Source: Carallia brachiata
Lineage: Eukaryota > Streptophyta > Magnoliopsida > Malpighiales > Rhizophoraceae
Length of the DNA stretch: 64,000 nt
Assembly: GCA_021464245.1 (NCBI GenBank)
Contig: JADCRB010000013.1
Coordinates: forward strand, 5,458,959-5,522,958
Direction: 5' to 3'
The notes under the pieces were generated by a model. It was not told the origin of the DNA and searched no databases. It saw nothing but the letters and a program-made list of their open reading frames with translations. How positions within the stretch are numbered: the stretch's first letter is position 1; each line of letters begins with the position of its first letter. Made by a program: the position numbers and the translations under genes. Shown piece after piece: positions 25,801-36,825 of the stretch.

Positions 25801-28170
25801 CTCATATGCTTATATGTGCACCTGTATGCACTTATACTATGCTACATTTTACAGGTTGGAAGCCCTACTTTTGATGCTTTTTGTGTTGGAAGGTAATTAA
25901 GAAGTGGCATTTTACTTAAATTGTCTGTCACGCGAGTTGTTGTGTGAGGATCAGGAATGTATAATATTAGACTCTAAGATGCCGCTTCACGCGAAAGCCT
26001 TTTAGAGTTGAAAATCCATAATTGTAAAAATTCACAATTAAATATGAAGACAGTAGAGTTTGAACTTAAGACATTTCTATCATAAAGGCTCTAATACTAT
26101 ATTAAGAAATCTTGTACTGTCTTTTATGATGTGTCTTCATTCTCAGGTTGTATTTTACATTTTATAAAAATAGATGGGTAAGTAGAGTTCTTATGAAGAA
26201 GATGTCTATACCTAATAAATGTATCAGTTAGCCAATTCATTAGCAACATTTTTAAGCTTAATTTTAACAACTTTTTCTGATTTTAATATAGCTGTGGAAG
26301 GACAAAATGTCCCAGTGAACAAATCTTAGTTGATTATGTTGGCTTAGTTAATGTTGTATTGTTTCATTGGCAGGATATCGAATGGTTGAAATCTATTACA
26401 ACATTGCCAATTCTGATCAAAGGAGTATTAACTCGAGAAGATGGTAAGATCAGCGATTATTTAATAAATTCTACATATCTTGCATTCTTTAATTAGCATC
26501 AAGTGTATTTTTGAGACTAAAGGAAAATTTTTGTAATTTATTATTTCTGTTAATATCATGAAATCTTGTAACTTGTAAATGTTTTTGTCTATATCATTAC
26601 TTGGCTATGTTGCATCATTATATCCCACCCCCTATCGCCAACTTAAGCTTGGAGTTGGTTTAGGAGGGAGTAATTGAAGTCACTTTTATAGGTACAGCCT
26701 AACCTCTCATAAGATAAGGGTACATCTGATCGTTTCTTAGACCTCACAGTATGGGAGTTTCGTGTACTTAAAATTCCCTTTGTTCTAATGGGAATAGTAT
26801 TTTGAGTATGCTTGGATATTGTTTTTCACCATGTTCACTTGTATTTTGATTGCAGCCTTAAAGGCTGTGGAAGTAGGTGCTAATGGAATCCTTGTATCCA
26901 ATCATGGAGCTCGCCAGCTAGACTACAGTCCTGCCACAATATCTGTTCTGGAAGAGGTGACCTAAATTTCAAATATTTTAATCTGTCTTCATTTTTCTTG
27001 GCTTTTATTGTTTGATGATCACTCAAAACTGATGACTTGGAATCTTGGGGTGGGTCGTAGGTGGTTCAAGCAGTTGAAGGGAAAGTTCCTGTTCTAGTTG
27101 ATGGAGGAGTAAGGAGAGGGACAGATGTTTTCAAAGCATTGGCCCTTGGTGCACAAGCTGTCCTTGTAAGTTCATCTTACCATAACGTAACTTCTTTTAG
27201 ATCCAACTTAGTTAGAGTGGTAGAAGGTGTATATCTTCCATTGAGGGAATTGGGGTTTGAACTTCAGTTCCCTCTCTTACCTATTCCCTTTAATGATGAG
27301 CTATTATCACTAATAGAGACAAAAAAAAAAAAAAAAAGCTCCTTTAGATGTTCCTTGCCTTTTGTTGCTCTTTCCTCTTGCTTCATTTGATGGGTATACT
27401 ATCTTGGCTTGCCAAATGAATGTCCTTTTCTAGTGAAATATAAAAACTAACTGATATAGTGCATACTAAAATTGAATAGGTCACGAACATATCAGAGATC
27501 ATAATGAAAAGATAATGAGCAACTTGAAATGATAATTGATGGAGCAAAAAAGACATTTCTTTCACTGATCAATCTATTTACATACATTTTTTAAAAAAAG
27601 CTGTAAGCTTGATTTGCTAGAGGAGAATTCATTGGACTAGTAAGCAAACGAGCCATTTCCTTCAACAGCTTACTATTTGCGTCAAAAAGTTAACCAAAAA
27701 GGTATATGCATTTCACTATTTAATTTCAATTTTTTTTTGGGTGATTGCAATTAATCATCAAGATCATAAATGCACATCAAATGGACATGATATTACAACA
27801 TAGATACTCATTTGGGACCTGTCAAATTGACTGCGTCCAAAAAGAAAATAGAATATTATTCCCTTAGTATATTTGAATCACAAAGGATACTTTTCAGTCT
27901 TTTTGGGCTTCTCTGACACTTGCAATTAAAAAACAAGCCTCGAATAAGAATTGCCCTTTTTTTGTTTTGTTGTCACTCAAATTTTTGCAGATTGGGAGGC
28001 CTGTTATATATGGGTTAGCAGCCAAAGGAGAAAATGGGGTAAGGCAGGTGCTTGACATGCTGAAGAATGAGCTTCAGCTTACTATGGCCCTGTGTGGCTG
28101 TCCTACCTTGAAACATATTACCAGGAGTCATATCAGAACGGAGCATGACTCACTCCAATCTATGCTTTGA
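22844..28170 (+). CDS. Peroxisomal (S)-2-hydroxy-acid oxidase, lHAOX/GLO4-GLO5 type, copy 1 (two 1-bp frame breaks)
   Basis: FMN-dependent oxidase that converts 2-hydroxy acids to 2-oxo acids with release of H2O2 in peroxisomes. Eleven exons with consensus splice sites: 22844-22986, 23061-23185, 23287-23333, 23774-23851, 23970-24093, 25629-25686, 25855-25892, 26374-26443, 26856-26956, 27061-27165, 27991-28170. Motifs in order: [10 protein letters not shown] with the conserved Tyr, [29 protein letters not shown] with the catalytic-loop Lys, [10 protein letters not shown] with the catalytic His, [10 protein letters not shown], and a C-terminal SML that fits a type 1 peroxisomal signal. Words such as [11 protein letters not shown] and CNAVRFFQ and the SML end fit lHAOX better than photorespiratory glycolate oxidase. 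Two breaks: a missing G near 24019 in exon 5 and a missing T in the run 25878-25882 in exon 7; copy 2 has both bases. Restoring them would make 356 codons, near family length. It may be a working gene with assembly errors or a very young pseudogene. The loop before exon 7 is about 10 residues shorter than I expect. Confidence 0.82.
27176..27337 (+). mobile_element. tRNA-derived SINE in intron 10 of oxidase copy 1
   Basis: A box-like TAGTTAGAGTGGTAGAAGG is followed about 40 bases later by a B box-like GGGTTTGAACTTC. A pyrimidine-rich body and a 17-base A tail (27321-27337) follow. The same insertion lies at the same intron position in copy 2 (about 36678-36825), so it is older than the segmental duplication. 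Confidence 0.65.
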
Positions 28171-29010
28171 TCTTGCCTTTGACCGCTGAAATAGTTGTTT
28201 TAAGTTGTTTAATTAAAGAAAATTCATGTTAGGGGTTGAGCTAAAACTTGATGTCGAAGTTTGAGAATTGTTTGTTTGATTTACTTTTTTTTTTTTAAGT
28301 ATGATGTTATATTACACAACAAGTGAAATTTGTTTATAATAAAAAATAATAAAATATCCTTATGTGGTTTAATGTAATTGGTAAATTATATTACAAATAA
28401 GAAAAAGTAAGAAAAATAAAAACTCAAAGTTCATATATTGGGTAGAATATAAAACCACATTAGGCCAATCTTGAGCCTTTTAAAAAAATTGAATTTGGTT
28501 GAGCCTTAAAAACTCAAATTCAGACCCAACTTGGCTCTTTTGCTCTTTTGGGCAATCTAAATATTGTCAGCACCAACAAATGTGTGGTCTGATTGGCACA
28601 AGGTGTTGATCCCAAGTTTGAGTGTTGCCAGAGTCCTTTGATGGGGTTAAACTTATGGTTGGCTTGGTGCAGGTTTTCTCATAACTAGTCGAATCGTTCA
28701 CATTTTCCCTGGACATAGGCGCAATGCTCTCCGGCGGGATTGTGGGCACCACCCCTGTTTTCTCATTTTTTGACCTTCTAAGGTGGCCAATTAGTTTTCC
28801 TTTTCATAGGCTTTGCCTTTCTTTTGATAAAATAAATAAATAATTAATTAATTAATGTTCTCATATTTGATCATATATATATATTGCTCCTAGATTAAGG
28901 CCATAGTTCAGATAAACTTGTATGCTCCAAATACAATTGCTTTGTCTATTGGGATCCACAACTCTATATTTTTTGCTTGCACGAACTATGCTCCAAATAC
29001 ATTTTTTTGT
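28171..29010. other. 3' flank of oxidase copy 1; possible SINE insertion at about 28565-28790
   Basis: To about 28563 this is the 3' UTR and flank shared with the second segmental copy (GGCAATCTAAATATTG at both). Then 28565-28790 is unique to this copy and has tRNA-like words (GGTCTGATTGGCAC, then CCAAGTTTGAGTGTTGCC), suggesting a SINE, although there is no clean target duplication. Homology resumes near 28875 and ends near 28990. A reverse-strand 61-codon frame here is not recognisable. Confidence 0.45.
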
Positions 29011-29753
29011 CTGTTTGAGTTATTTATTTGATGTTGCTTTTGTTGATTGTTGCTTCTAATTACTAATTACTGATTTTTGTTTTTTATTGTTGATTATTGA
29101 TAAAATTTTGTATTTTTTGTTTCTAATTAATGAAATATTTGATTAATTTTGTACTTACTGTTGCTGTTGAATAATGAAATTTTTAACTTAAACATCTAAT
29201 TTATGTAGATATATCATATTCAACAATTTATTTTTATATTTTATAATTTTATATTTTTAGAATAATATTCTATAAATAATATTGAGAAATTTTTCACTTA
29301 ATCTTTAACTTTAAAAAAAATATTAATTTTTGTTAGATAATAAAAAATATAACGTTTGATATTCTTTTAGAAGTGTCTATGTTAAAAAAAAATTGAACTG
29401 AAAAAAATATTATTTAAGAATAGTTGAAAAAAGAAAATATTGTATTTACACAAATATTAATAAAATAGATTAACATATATAATTCATGTGGCAAGTGAAA
29501 AAATAATAATAATATTATATAGATATTTTTAAAGATAATTTAGTCTGTATAAATTATTATTAATATTAAAAAGTGAAAAGTTGCTTTAAAAAAAAAGTAG
29601 CATTAAGTTACTTTTTAATCAATTGCTGTTAAGTTGTATAATGAAATAAATAAAATTAAAAAGCAACATAAAAAATTTCACCAGACACTTATCTCTCTAT
29701 TTTTTAAAAATAAAATATAAATACACTCTTATAAAAACTTACCAAACACCCTC
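29011..29753 (-). mobile_element. hAT-like non-autonomous element, copy 2 (inverted relative to 20967-21688)
   Basis: The reverse complement of this stretch follows the element at 20967-21688 from end to end: AGGGTGTTTGGTAAG start, TTTATATTTTATTTTTAAAAAATA, then a TTAACAGCA(A/G)TT word, AGAATATTATTCTAAAAATA, and the AATTAGTAAT region near the far end. Both ends lie just outside or at the edge of segmental copy 1, so copy 1 of the oxidase gene is bracketed by an inverted pair. I could not define a clean target duplication here. Confidence 0.75.
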
Positions 29754-30252
29754 TAAAAAAAAACAACTCTATAGAAAAAAAAACTGTCATTATATCTTCA
29801 TTGAGAATATTGAGCAGAAGGAAGTTGTCAAACCACCCAAGGTATTAGTTTAATAGTAACTGGACATGTATTTATTAGTATTGACCCAAGTTTGAGTCCC
29901 CGTACAGACGCTCACTCGCTTAATTGAGGATTAAATGCCGTGATGAGGTATTGTGAGTTTAAAACTTGTTAATACTTGATCGAACATGGGGAAGGCCCGC
30001 TTAGACTTAATAGTGCTTGGGTAGGGTTCCTTCACATGAATTGAGTTGAATGGAGTAATCCAATGAGAGTTATTCTGACTACAACTCATAGATCCGATGA
30101 CTGACATACTGATAATAAATTTTTTTTTCAACTAAAATAAAAGGTTGTCGAAACAACGTGAGACCCAAACTTGCTATAAGAACAAAAAAAGCAAATCATT
30201 GTTACCAACCATGTAAAGCTTAAATTGGAATACTTTTTGATGATCACCCTTG
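29754..30252. other. Spacer between the two segmental copies
   Basis: About 0.5 kb. Words at 29835-29925 (TTAGTTTAATAGTAACTGG then CCCAAGTTTGAGTCCCC) resemble the A and B boxes of a tRNA-derived SINE. The 66-codon reverse-strand frame at 29931-30131 is not recognisable. No gene seen. Confidence 0.5.
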
Positions 30253-30860
30253 TTCTGTTTGGGAAAGAGTCCTTGCACCCCTCATTGGAGGAGGCTCCAA
30301 TACGGGGGCCCTTGGCCCATTGAATTACCATCCTTCCCCGCACTGTACTTTGGTCGGTGCTTCTATCTTTTCTATTATTATTCAGTCATATTGGATATCA
30401 TTATTATTGTTGAGATACTGAACACGTTTGGCTGTGTACAAACAAAAATGAAATACTTTCTTTTTGGTTGGGTCTTCCGAGGAAACAGCTAGCGAGCATT
30501 TTCTCAACGATAAAGATTACTCTATTATAACACGTGGTTTGAGTTGTAAAGCATTTTTTTTTCTAAAAATAAAAAATCTCGAACTCTTGTAAAATACGAA
30601 TCCAAGTGTGGGAGCCGGTTGTAAGACCACTTAGTCGTCCAGGTAGACATATTTCAATGAAAGTTGAAATATTTAGAACAAGAACGTGGAGCTACGTTTT
30701 GCTTTTTTTGCTAGTATTAATATCCTTGCACTTGCCCCTATCAATTTTTTACTTGGCTAGTCTAAGCTAGTTAACTAGTCTTGTATGGTGTGCTGTTGAT
30801 TCCCCACATAATAGTTTTTTTATAGCAAAGAGACAAAAAGAAAAAGAAATGCAATAGACT

Positions 30861-31074
30861 TTCGCCTCGTGTCATAGTCAAGCAGTAAGAGCTTGAACGT
30901 GTTGTGAGATTCTGAGTTCAAGCCTTATCAAGGTGTACAGTAAGATTAATCTTACACTGACTCCGATGCTCGTCTAACCATCTAGAATTGTAGTACCGTT
31001 ATGAAAATATGACGCAAAGCTCTTTGACGGAGATGTTAGGCACTACACTACCTACTAATTTCTTTGAAAAAAAA
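30861..31074 (+). mobile_element. tRNA-derived SINE with 18-bp target-site duplication
   Basis: The body has a CCTCGTGTCATAGTCAAGC start, AGCAGTAAGAGC as A box and GAGTTCAAGCC as B box, and ends in an A run. Flanking direct repeats AAAGAAATG(C/G)AA(T/C)AGACT lie at 30843-30860 and 31075-31092. Segmental copy 1 has one uninterrupted version of this site at about 22180-22198 (AAAGAAATGGAATAGA), so the insertion followed the duplication or was specific to this copy. Confidence 0.85.
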
Positions 31075-31094
31075 AAAGAAATGGAACAGACTAA

Positions 31095-31619
31095 TAGTGT
31101 GTTTGAATTTTGTTGTGGGGGAGAAAGAAAGTGGTGAGAAATAAAGTAGTGACAAAGAAATCAATACGAAAAGAGAAGATTTTATTAAAAGTTGTTTAGA
31201 TATGTTAGAATTAGGTGAGAAAGAAAAATATAAGAAAATAAATTTTTATTTAGATATGGTGAGAAAATTAAAAAAAAAGAAGGAAAAATTGTATATACTA
31301 AATGACTAATTTTCCCTCAATTCGGTAAAAAAAATGAAGAAAAAAAACAGACAATGCTAAAAAAGTGATTGTTGGTATATGGTATTTTAATAATTATATC
31401 AAAATTTTAATTTTTTATTGCCCACATTTGCCATTTCCTCATCAGTTTCTGAAGTCTTTGGGAAAAGAGAAATCATGTGGGTCTCATATGCTGCTTTCTT
31501 CTATGAATCACTTCAGTTTCTTTGTCTTGTTTAACTGAAGCAATAGATTTTGACATTTTAAATTTATTTTCCTTCCTCACCATTTCTTTCCCATGCTTTT
31601 CTATAAAACAAACTCAGCA
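31095..31619. mobile_element. PIF/Harbinger-like MITE (TAA target duplication)
   Basis: TAA flanks both ends (31092-31094 and 31620-31622). Ends read inward are TAGTGTGTTTGAATTTT and TGCTGAGTTTGTTTT, and both continue into an AAAGAAA(G/A)TGGTGAG block, giving imperfect terminal inverted repeats of about 60 bases. Segmental copy 1 has a single TAA at the matching site (22200-22202) followed directly by the shared AGG. No transposase frame. It sits right against the SINE at 30861-31074. Confidence 0.82.
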
Positions 31620-33625
31620 TAAAGGTAGGGTCGTCATAATAGTTATGAAAAGGAAAGAAGCAAGAGCCACAAGAACAAAGAAAGAAAGACAGAAAATTTC
31701 CCAATTTTGTTAGTCGTTACTTTGCTCTTAGGTAATTTCTTTTTAGATCATAAATATGTAAGTTATCGATCATAGTTATGATCTCATTATAAATTTTCTG
31801 AGATTAGATATTAGATTTTGGTGATTGGTATGTACTTATGGGGTTTTAAGAATGAAATGTAGTATACATATGTCATTCGTCGCTTGTGTTTAAGTTAATT
31901 TAGTTAATGTTTTTGATACATGTAATATGTTTATATGGTTCTCAAGATTATGTTGATTGAAAAATTTTTATAACGCATCTAATAATTTAGGATTAAGAGT
32001 TTGTTATCATCATTGTTGTTGTTATATTGGTTAAACTTCAAAGTTGTTGTTATGTATTTTACAGAACAAACATGTCATATTAGGGTATCTGCTTTTGTAT
32101 TCAATGGCATTCGAACAGGTTAATGTTAATGAGTTCCAAGAATTAGCTAGACAAGCCCTCCCAAAGATGATTTATGATTACTACAGTGGAGGTACAGAGG
32201 ACCAGTATACACTAGAAGAAAATGTGAAAGCATTTTAAAGAATTTGGTAAACTCTGAAGATTTCAATTTTGCTAATAATAATAAGAGCTTTTTCATCAGC
32301 TTTTGTTGGTTTTTCTCAGGTTTTGGCCTAGAGTTCTTGTGGATGTCAGCAGAATAACAATGTCTACAACTGTACTGGGTTATCTTATGGGAGCTCCCAT
32401 CATAATATCTCTCACTGCTCAGCATAGCCAGCTCACCCTAAAGGTCCTTCTACTTCTCTGTTCTGCAGCAAAGATCTAAAGTTTTGCAAAAGTTTTCAAT
32501 TTCTTGTGATTTTCGTATCAGTGTTTCTGTTTAATTATCTCAAGAGGTTGCCACTACTAGAGCTGCAGCTGCTTGCAATAGCTTAATGGTAACTCCCCAT
32601 TCAACAAATGTACAAAATACAAAGATTTGACAATAAATTATGATATTCTTGAGCTTTCCCACCTAAAAGATTGAACTTTTAGATGAATTTGAAATACTGT
32701 GGCTTTGTTTGACATTGTATCAAAATTAGTTTACTATATACTGCATTTGCCATTAAGTGGTTCAGCCCTTAACATATGAGTTTTGCCCATTTTAGTTTAG
32801 TTTATTTGCGATATGCGCTAATCGAGCCTAATCCGTATTAAAGTGTATAAAATCTTGTATCAATAAAATATAGATATATGATATTCCTTATAATACTCTT
32901 GACTTTTTTTACCAACTAATTTGAACCTTTAGGTAAATTACGGTTGCAAGACTTTATTTCACAGTTTAGTTTGGTGATTGAAAGGTGGACAACTTGTTCC
33001 TTTATTATTGTAGGTTTTGTAATTCTCGTCCTCCTGCACTATGGAGGAGGTGGTAGCTAACTGTAATGTTGTTCGATTCTTTCAATTATATGTACTTGGC
33101 CTTCTATGAGACCTTTCTATAGTTTTTCTTGAGTTGTAGAATATTTCCTCACTCTTGCAATACTATTGATTTGTGCTAAGCTGCAATTGGTTATATATTT
33201 TTTGTATAGGTTCATCAAATAAGAGATATTACTGCTATGATAGTGCAAAGAGCAGAAAGGAATGGATTTAAGGCTATTGTGCTAACTGCTGATAGACCAA
33301 GACTTGGTCGACAGGAGCTAGACTTTAAGAACAAGTACTAAAAAAATTTCTTTCATTTGTTCAGTTTCATGGCATAAAATATGGATGATTAGGTTATGTA
33401 GTCTCTATTATTGAGGGGGTTGAACTATAGATATTGACTTTCTTCGTAAGATGATGGCTAAATGATTGGGATAGAGATACGCCAATGATGTTTTGGACTA
33501 TGAAGAAACAACATGTCTAAAATCCCTAGTAATTTGTAGCGTAATTTCTATCAAATGATTATAATGCCAACAATGTTACATCTAGTCAGTGCTAGATGAT
33601 GAAGAAACAACTTGTCTAAAAAATG

Positions 33626-33947
33626 GATAATGCTCATTTAAGTTTTAAACTTTTATGAATTTTTATAATTCTGTCTTAAACTTTTTAACGTTTTCAATTG
33701 AATTTTATCTTTCAAATGTTTTACAATTGAGTCCTTGTTAAAGTTTGACCATTAAAAATGTATTTAACCTAATGGATCTAAAAGGTATTTGAACTAATGG
33801 TCAAATATATTTTTAACGATCAAACTGACAGAAGGATTCGATTATAAAGGATCTGAAAGGTATATAACTCAATTAAAAAAATTGAAAAGTTTAGGACTTA
33901 ATTGTAATGATTCATAAAAATTTAAGATTTAAATGAGTGTTATTTCA
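33626..33947. mobile_element. Mutator-like MITE in intron 5 of oxidase copy 2 (11-bp target duplication)
   Basis: A perfect 11-bp direct repeat TCTAAAAAATG flanks 322 bases (33615-33625 and 33948-33958). Ends read inward are GATAATGCTCATTTAA and TGAAATAACACTCATTTAA and continue as imperfect inverted repeats through TTTATGAAT. The matching intron of copy 1 reads GTCTAAAAATGAGTGTGGTGG at about 24372-24392, an empty site. No coding capacity. Confidence 0.9.
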
Positions 33948-36677
33948 TCTAAAAAATGAGTGTGGTGGAGAGGATGATACTTTAGTGGTTTTTGGTCCCA
34001 CTAGAAAGGATCAGCTAAGAAATAAAGGTATTCATGGTAAAATGGGTATGGTACCCATTGAAAATAAATTGAGTGAGTGACATTTACATTAATTTGGATA
34101 TGTTCAAAGATTAAGTAAGGTATGAATACTTCAATTTAGAGGGCTCAGTAAATACGTGTGGATAGTAAGAGGGAGAGGGCAGACATCCTAGATTGACTTG
34201 AAAATCTTTAACTATAAAGATTTGTAATTATAATTTACTTTTAATTAGTTTATAATAAAATAAAGAGTCCAGCTATGTAGCCATATGTTAGAAATAGGAG
34301 AAGGAGACGGGCTAATGTGTGTGGGCTCCGTGTCAATGGGAGACCCGCACTTTTTCTTCTTTTTTCTTTTGGTTGAAAAACCTTAACATGTGCATATGAA
34401 ATAAGTAGAATGTGCATAGAAACTTATCTTAGTCATATTTGTAAACATTTTTAATAACTGCACAAGCAAGTAACAATTTTTTTATTTATTGTGTATACAT
34501 GTTTTTTGTCCTTCTTGCACATTTATATTAGTCATATTTACATCATGAGCTTTTTTCAAAAAAATGAAAAAGACACAAGACTCGTGCGAAACCACGCTGC
34601 CGCCTCACATTGTTCCTTTTTTTCTCTCTTATCTGGTCTATATAGTTTTTTTTTTTCAATATAAAATGACTAGAAATGATTTATATAGTCATTTCCAACT
34701 ATATTTGATATTAAAGTATAAATATTTTTTTTTTTGCAAAAAAAAAAAAAAAAGACTGCACACTCATATCTAGACTACACAAACATAGTAGTGTATTGCA
34801 ATACGACACACATCAAAACTTTGTTGCTATTATTGCATTAAATTTTATAGCATACGGTAGATTATGCCTAGATTTGGCTTGAGCTATTTTATTTAGAGGG
34901 ATCCACCAGGAATGTTTGTCTGTAATACAATTAAAATTGTTGATCTTTTTATTCTCCGTCGTTCAATGTGATGCGATAAGTTTTTTTTTTCCTTATTTTT
35001 TTATTTATTTATTTTTTGTGCAACAATGATTTATTGGAGATTTGTTCTGCCTCAGCTGAAGAATTTGGAGGGTGTTCCATCAGTTAAAGTTTCCTCTGTA
35101 AGTAAAACAACTGAAGTCTCATGGAGTCCAATAAATAACTGAACATGAAATGTTATGCCTGTTCCATCTCTATCTTTGCTTTTGAAAGGCTTTAAATCTT
35201 TTCATCTCCACTCATATGCTTATATGTGTACCTGTATGCACTTATTCTATACTACATTTTATAGGTTGGAAGCCCTACCTTTGATGCTTTTTTGTGTTGG
35301 AAGGTAACTAAAAAGTAGCATTTTACTTAAATCGTCTTTCACGCAAGCTATTATGTGAACCTTAGGAATGTATGATATATTACACTTTGAGATGCCGCCT
35401 CACACGAAAGCCTCTTGGGTTGAAAGTTCTAGCTTTAAAATTTCACAATTAGATATGAAGACCGTAAGATCTGAATATAAAATGTCTCGATCATAAAGTC
35501 TTTAATATTATGTAAGGAAAACATTCCACCCAATAGCTTAACCTTTTGTGTTAGGTAGGTAAGTAAAGTTCTTATAAGGAAGATGTATATACCTAATAAA
35601 TGTATCAGTTAGCCAATTCATTAGCAACATTTTTAAGCTTAATTTTAACAATTTTTCTAATTTTAGTACGACCATAAAGGGACAAAATGCTCTAGTGAAC
35701 AAATCTTAGCTGATTATGTTGGCTTAGTTAATGTTATATTGTTTCATTAGCAGATATCAAATGGTTAAAGTTTGTTACAACATTGCCAATTCTAATCAAA
35801 GGAGTCTTAACTCAAGAAGATGGTAAGATCAACGATTATCTAATGAATTCTACATATCTTGCATTCTTTAATTAGCATCACCCATTTTATGCATCACCCA
35901 TATTTTGAGACTAAAGAAAAAGTTTTTTGTAAGTAATTATTTCTGTTGATATCATGAAATATTGTAACTTATAAATGTTTTAACTGTATCATCCCTATGC
36001 TATGTTGCATCATTATGCCCCACCCTCATCTCCAACGTAAGCTCTATGCATGTTTTTATTTTTGAGCATTCAAAATAATTAGCGGTTAGTCTTTTAGGTA
36101 TTAGTTGGCATGAGAGAAGCGGGTTCAAAGATAATGTAGAAAGTGCACAACATCTCAGGGGCAAAGCCTCCAACCCACACAATTGGTGGTTAAGAGAGAG
36201 TAATGGAAGACACTCTTACTAGAACAACCAAGCAGTAAATCTGATTGTTTCTTAGACCCTATAGTGTGGGAATCTCGTTCACCAACAATTCCTTTACTCT
36301 TATGCGAACGGTATTTTAAGTATGCTTGGATATTATTTTTCACTTGTATTTGATTGTAGCCGTAAAGGCTGTGGAAGTAGGTGCTGCTGGAATCATTGTC
36401 TCCAATCATGGAGTTCGCCAATTAGACTATAGTACGACCGCAATTTCTATTTTAAAAGAGGTAACATAAATTTCAAATATATTTTAATGTATCTTTATGA
36501 TTCTTGGCTTTCATTATTTGATGATCAGTCATAATTGATGACTTGGAATCTTGGGGTGGGATGTAGGTTGTTCAAGCAATTAAAGGGAAAGTTCCTATTC
36601 TAGTTGATGGAGGAGTGAGGAGAGGGACAGATGTTTTCAAAGCATTGGCCCTTGGTGCACAAGCTATCCTTGTAAGT

Positions 36678-36825
36678 TTTTTTTACCATGATGCAATCTC
36701 TTTCAGATTCAATTAGTTAGAGTGGTAGAAGGTGTGTACCTTCTATCGAGAGATCTAGGGTTTGAACTCCAGTCTCCTCCCTCGCTTGTTCCCTTCAATG
36801 ATGAGCTACTATTTCTATTACAGAG
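36678..36825 (+). mobile_element. tRNA-derived SINE in intron 10 of oxidase copy 2
   Basis: Same insertion as 27176-27337: TTAGTTAGAGTGGTAGAAGG (A box-like) then AGGGTTTGAACTCC (B box-like). The A tail has been lost here. Sharing the site in both copies dates it before the segmental duplication. Confidence 0.65.

Larger units (their letters stand above)
20895..28990. repeat. Segmental duplication, copy 1 (about 8 kb)
   Basis: This block matches 30253-38430 in the same order and orientation. Matching marks outside the exons include GGAGGAGGCTCC near 20930 and 30290, GGAAACA(A/G)CT near 21840 and 30480, all introns of the oxidase gene, and CTTGTATGCTCCAAATACAA near 28917 and 38350. The edges are approximate. 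It contains an insertion absent from the other copy (20967-21688) and a 78-bp internal tandem repeat at about 22530-22680 that is also absent there. Confidence 0.85.
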
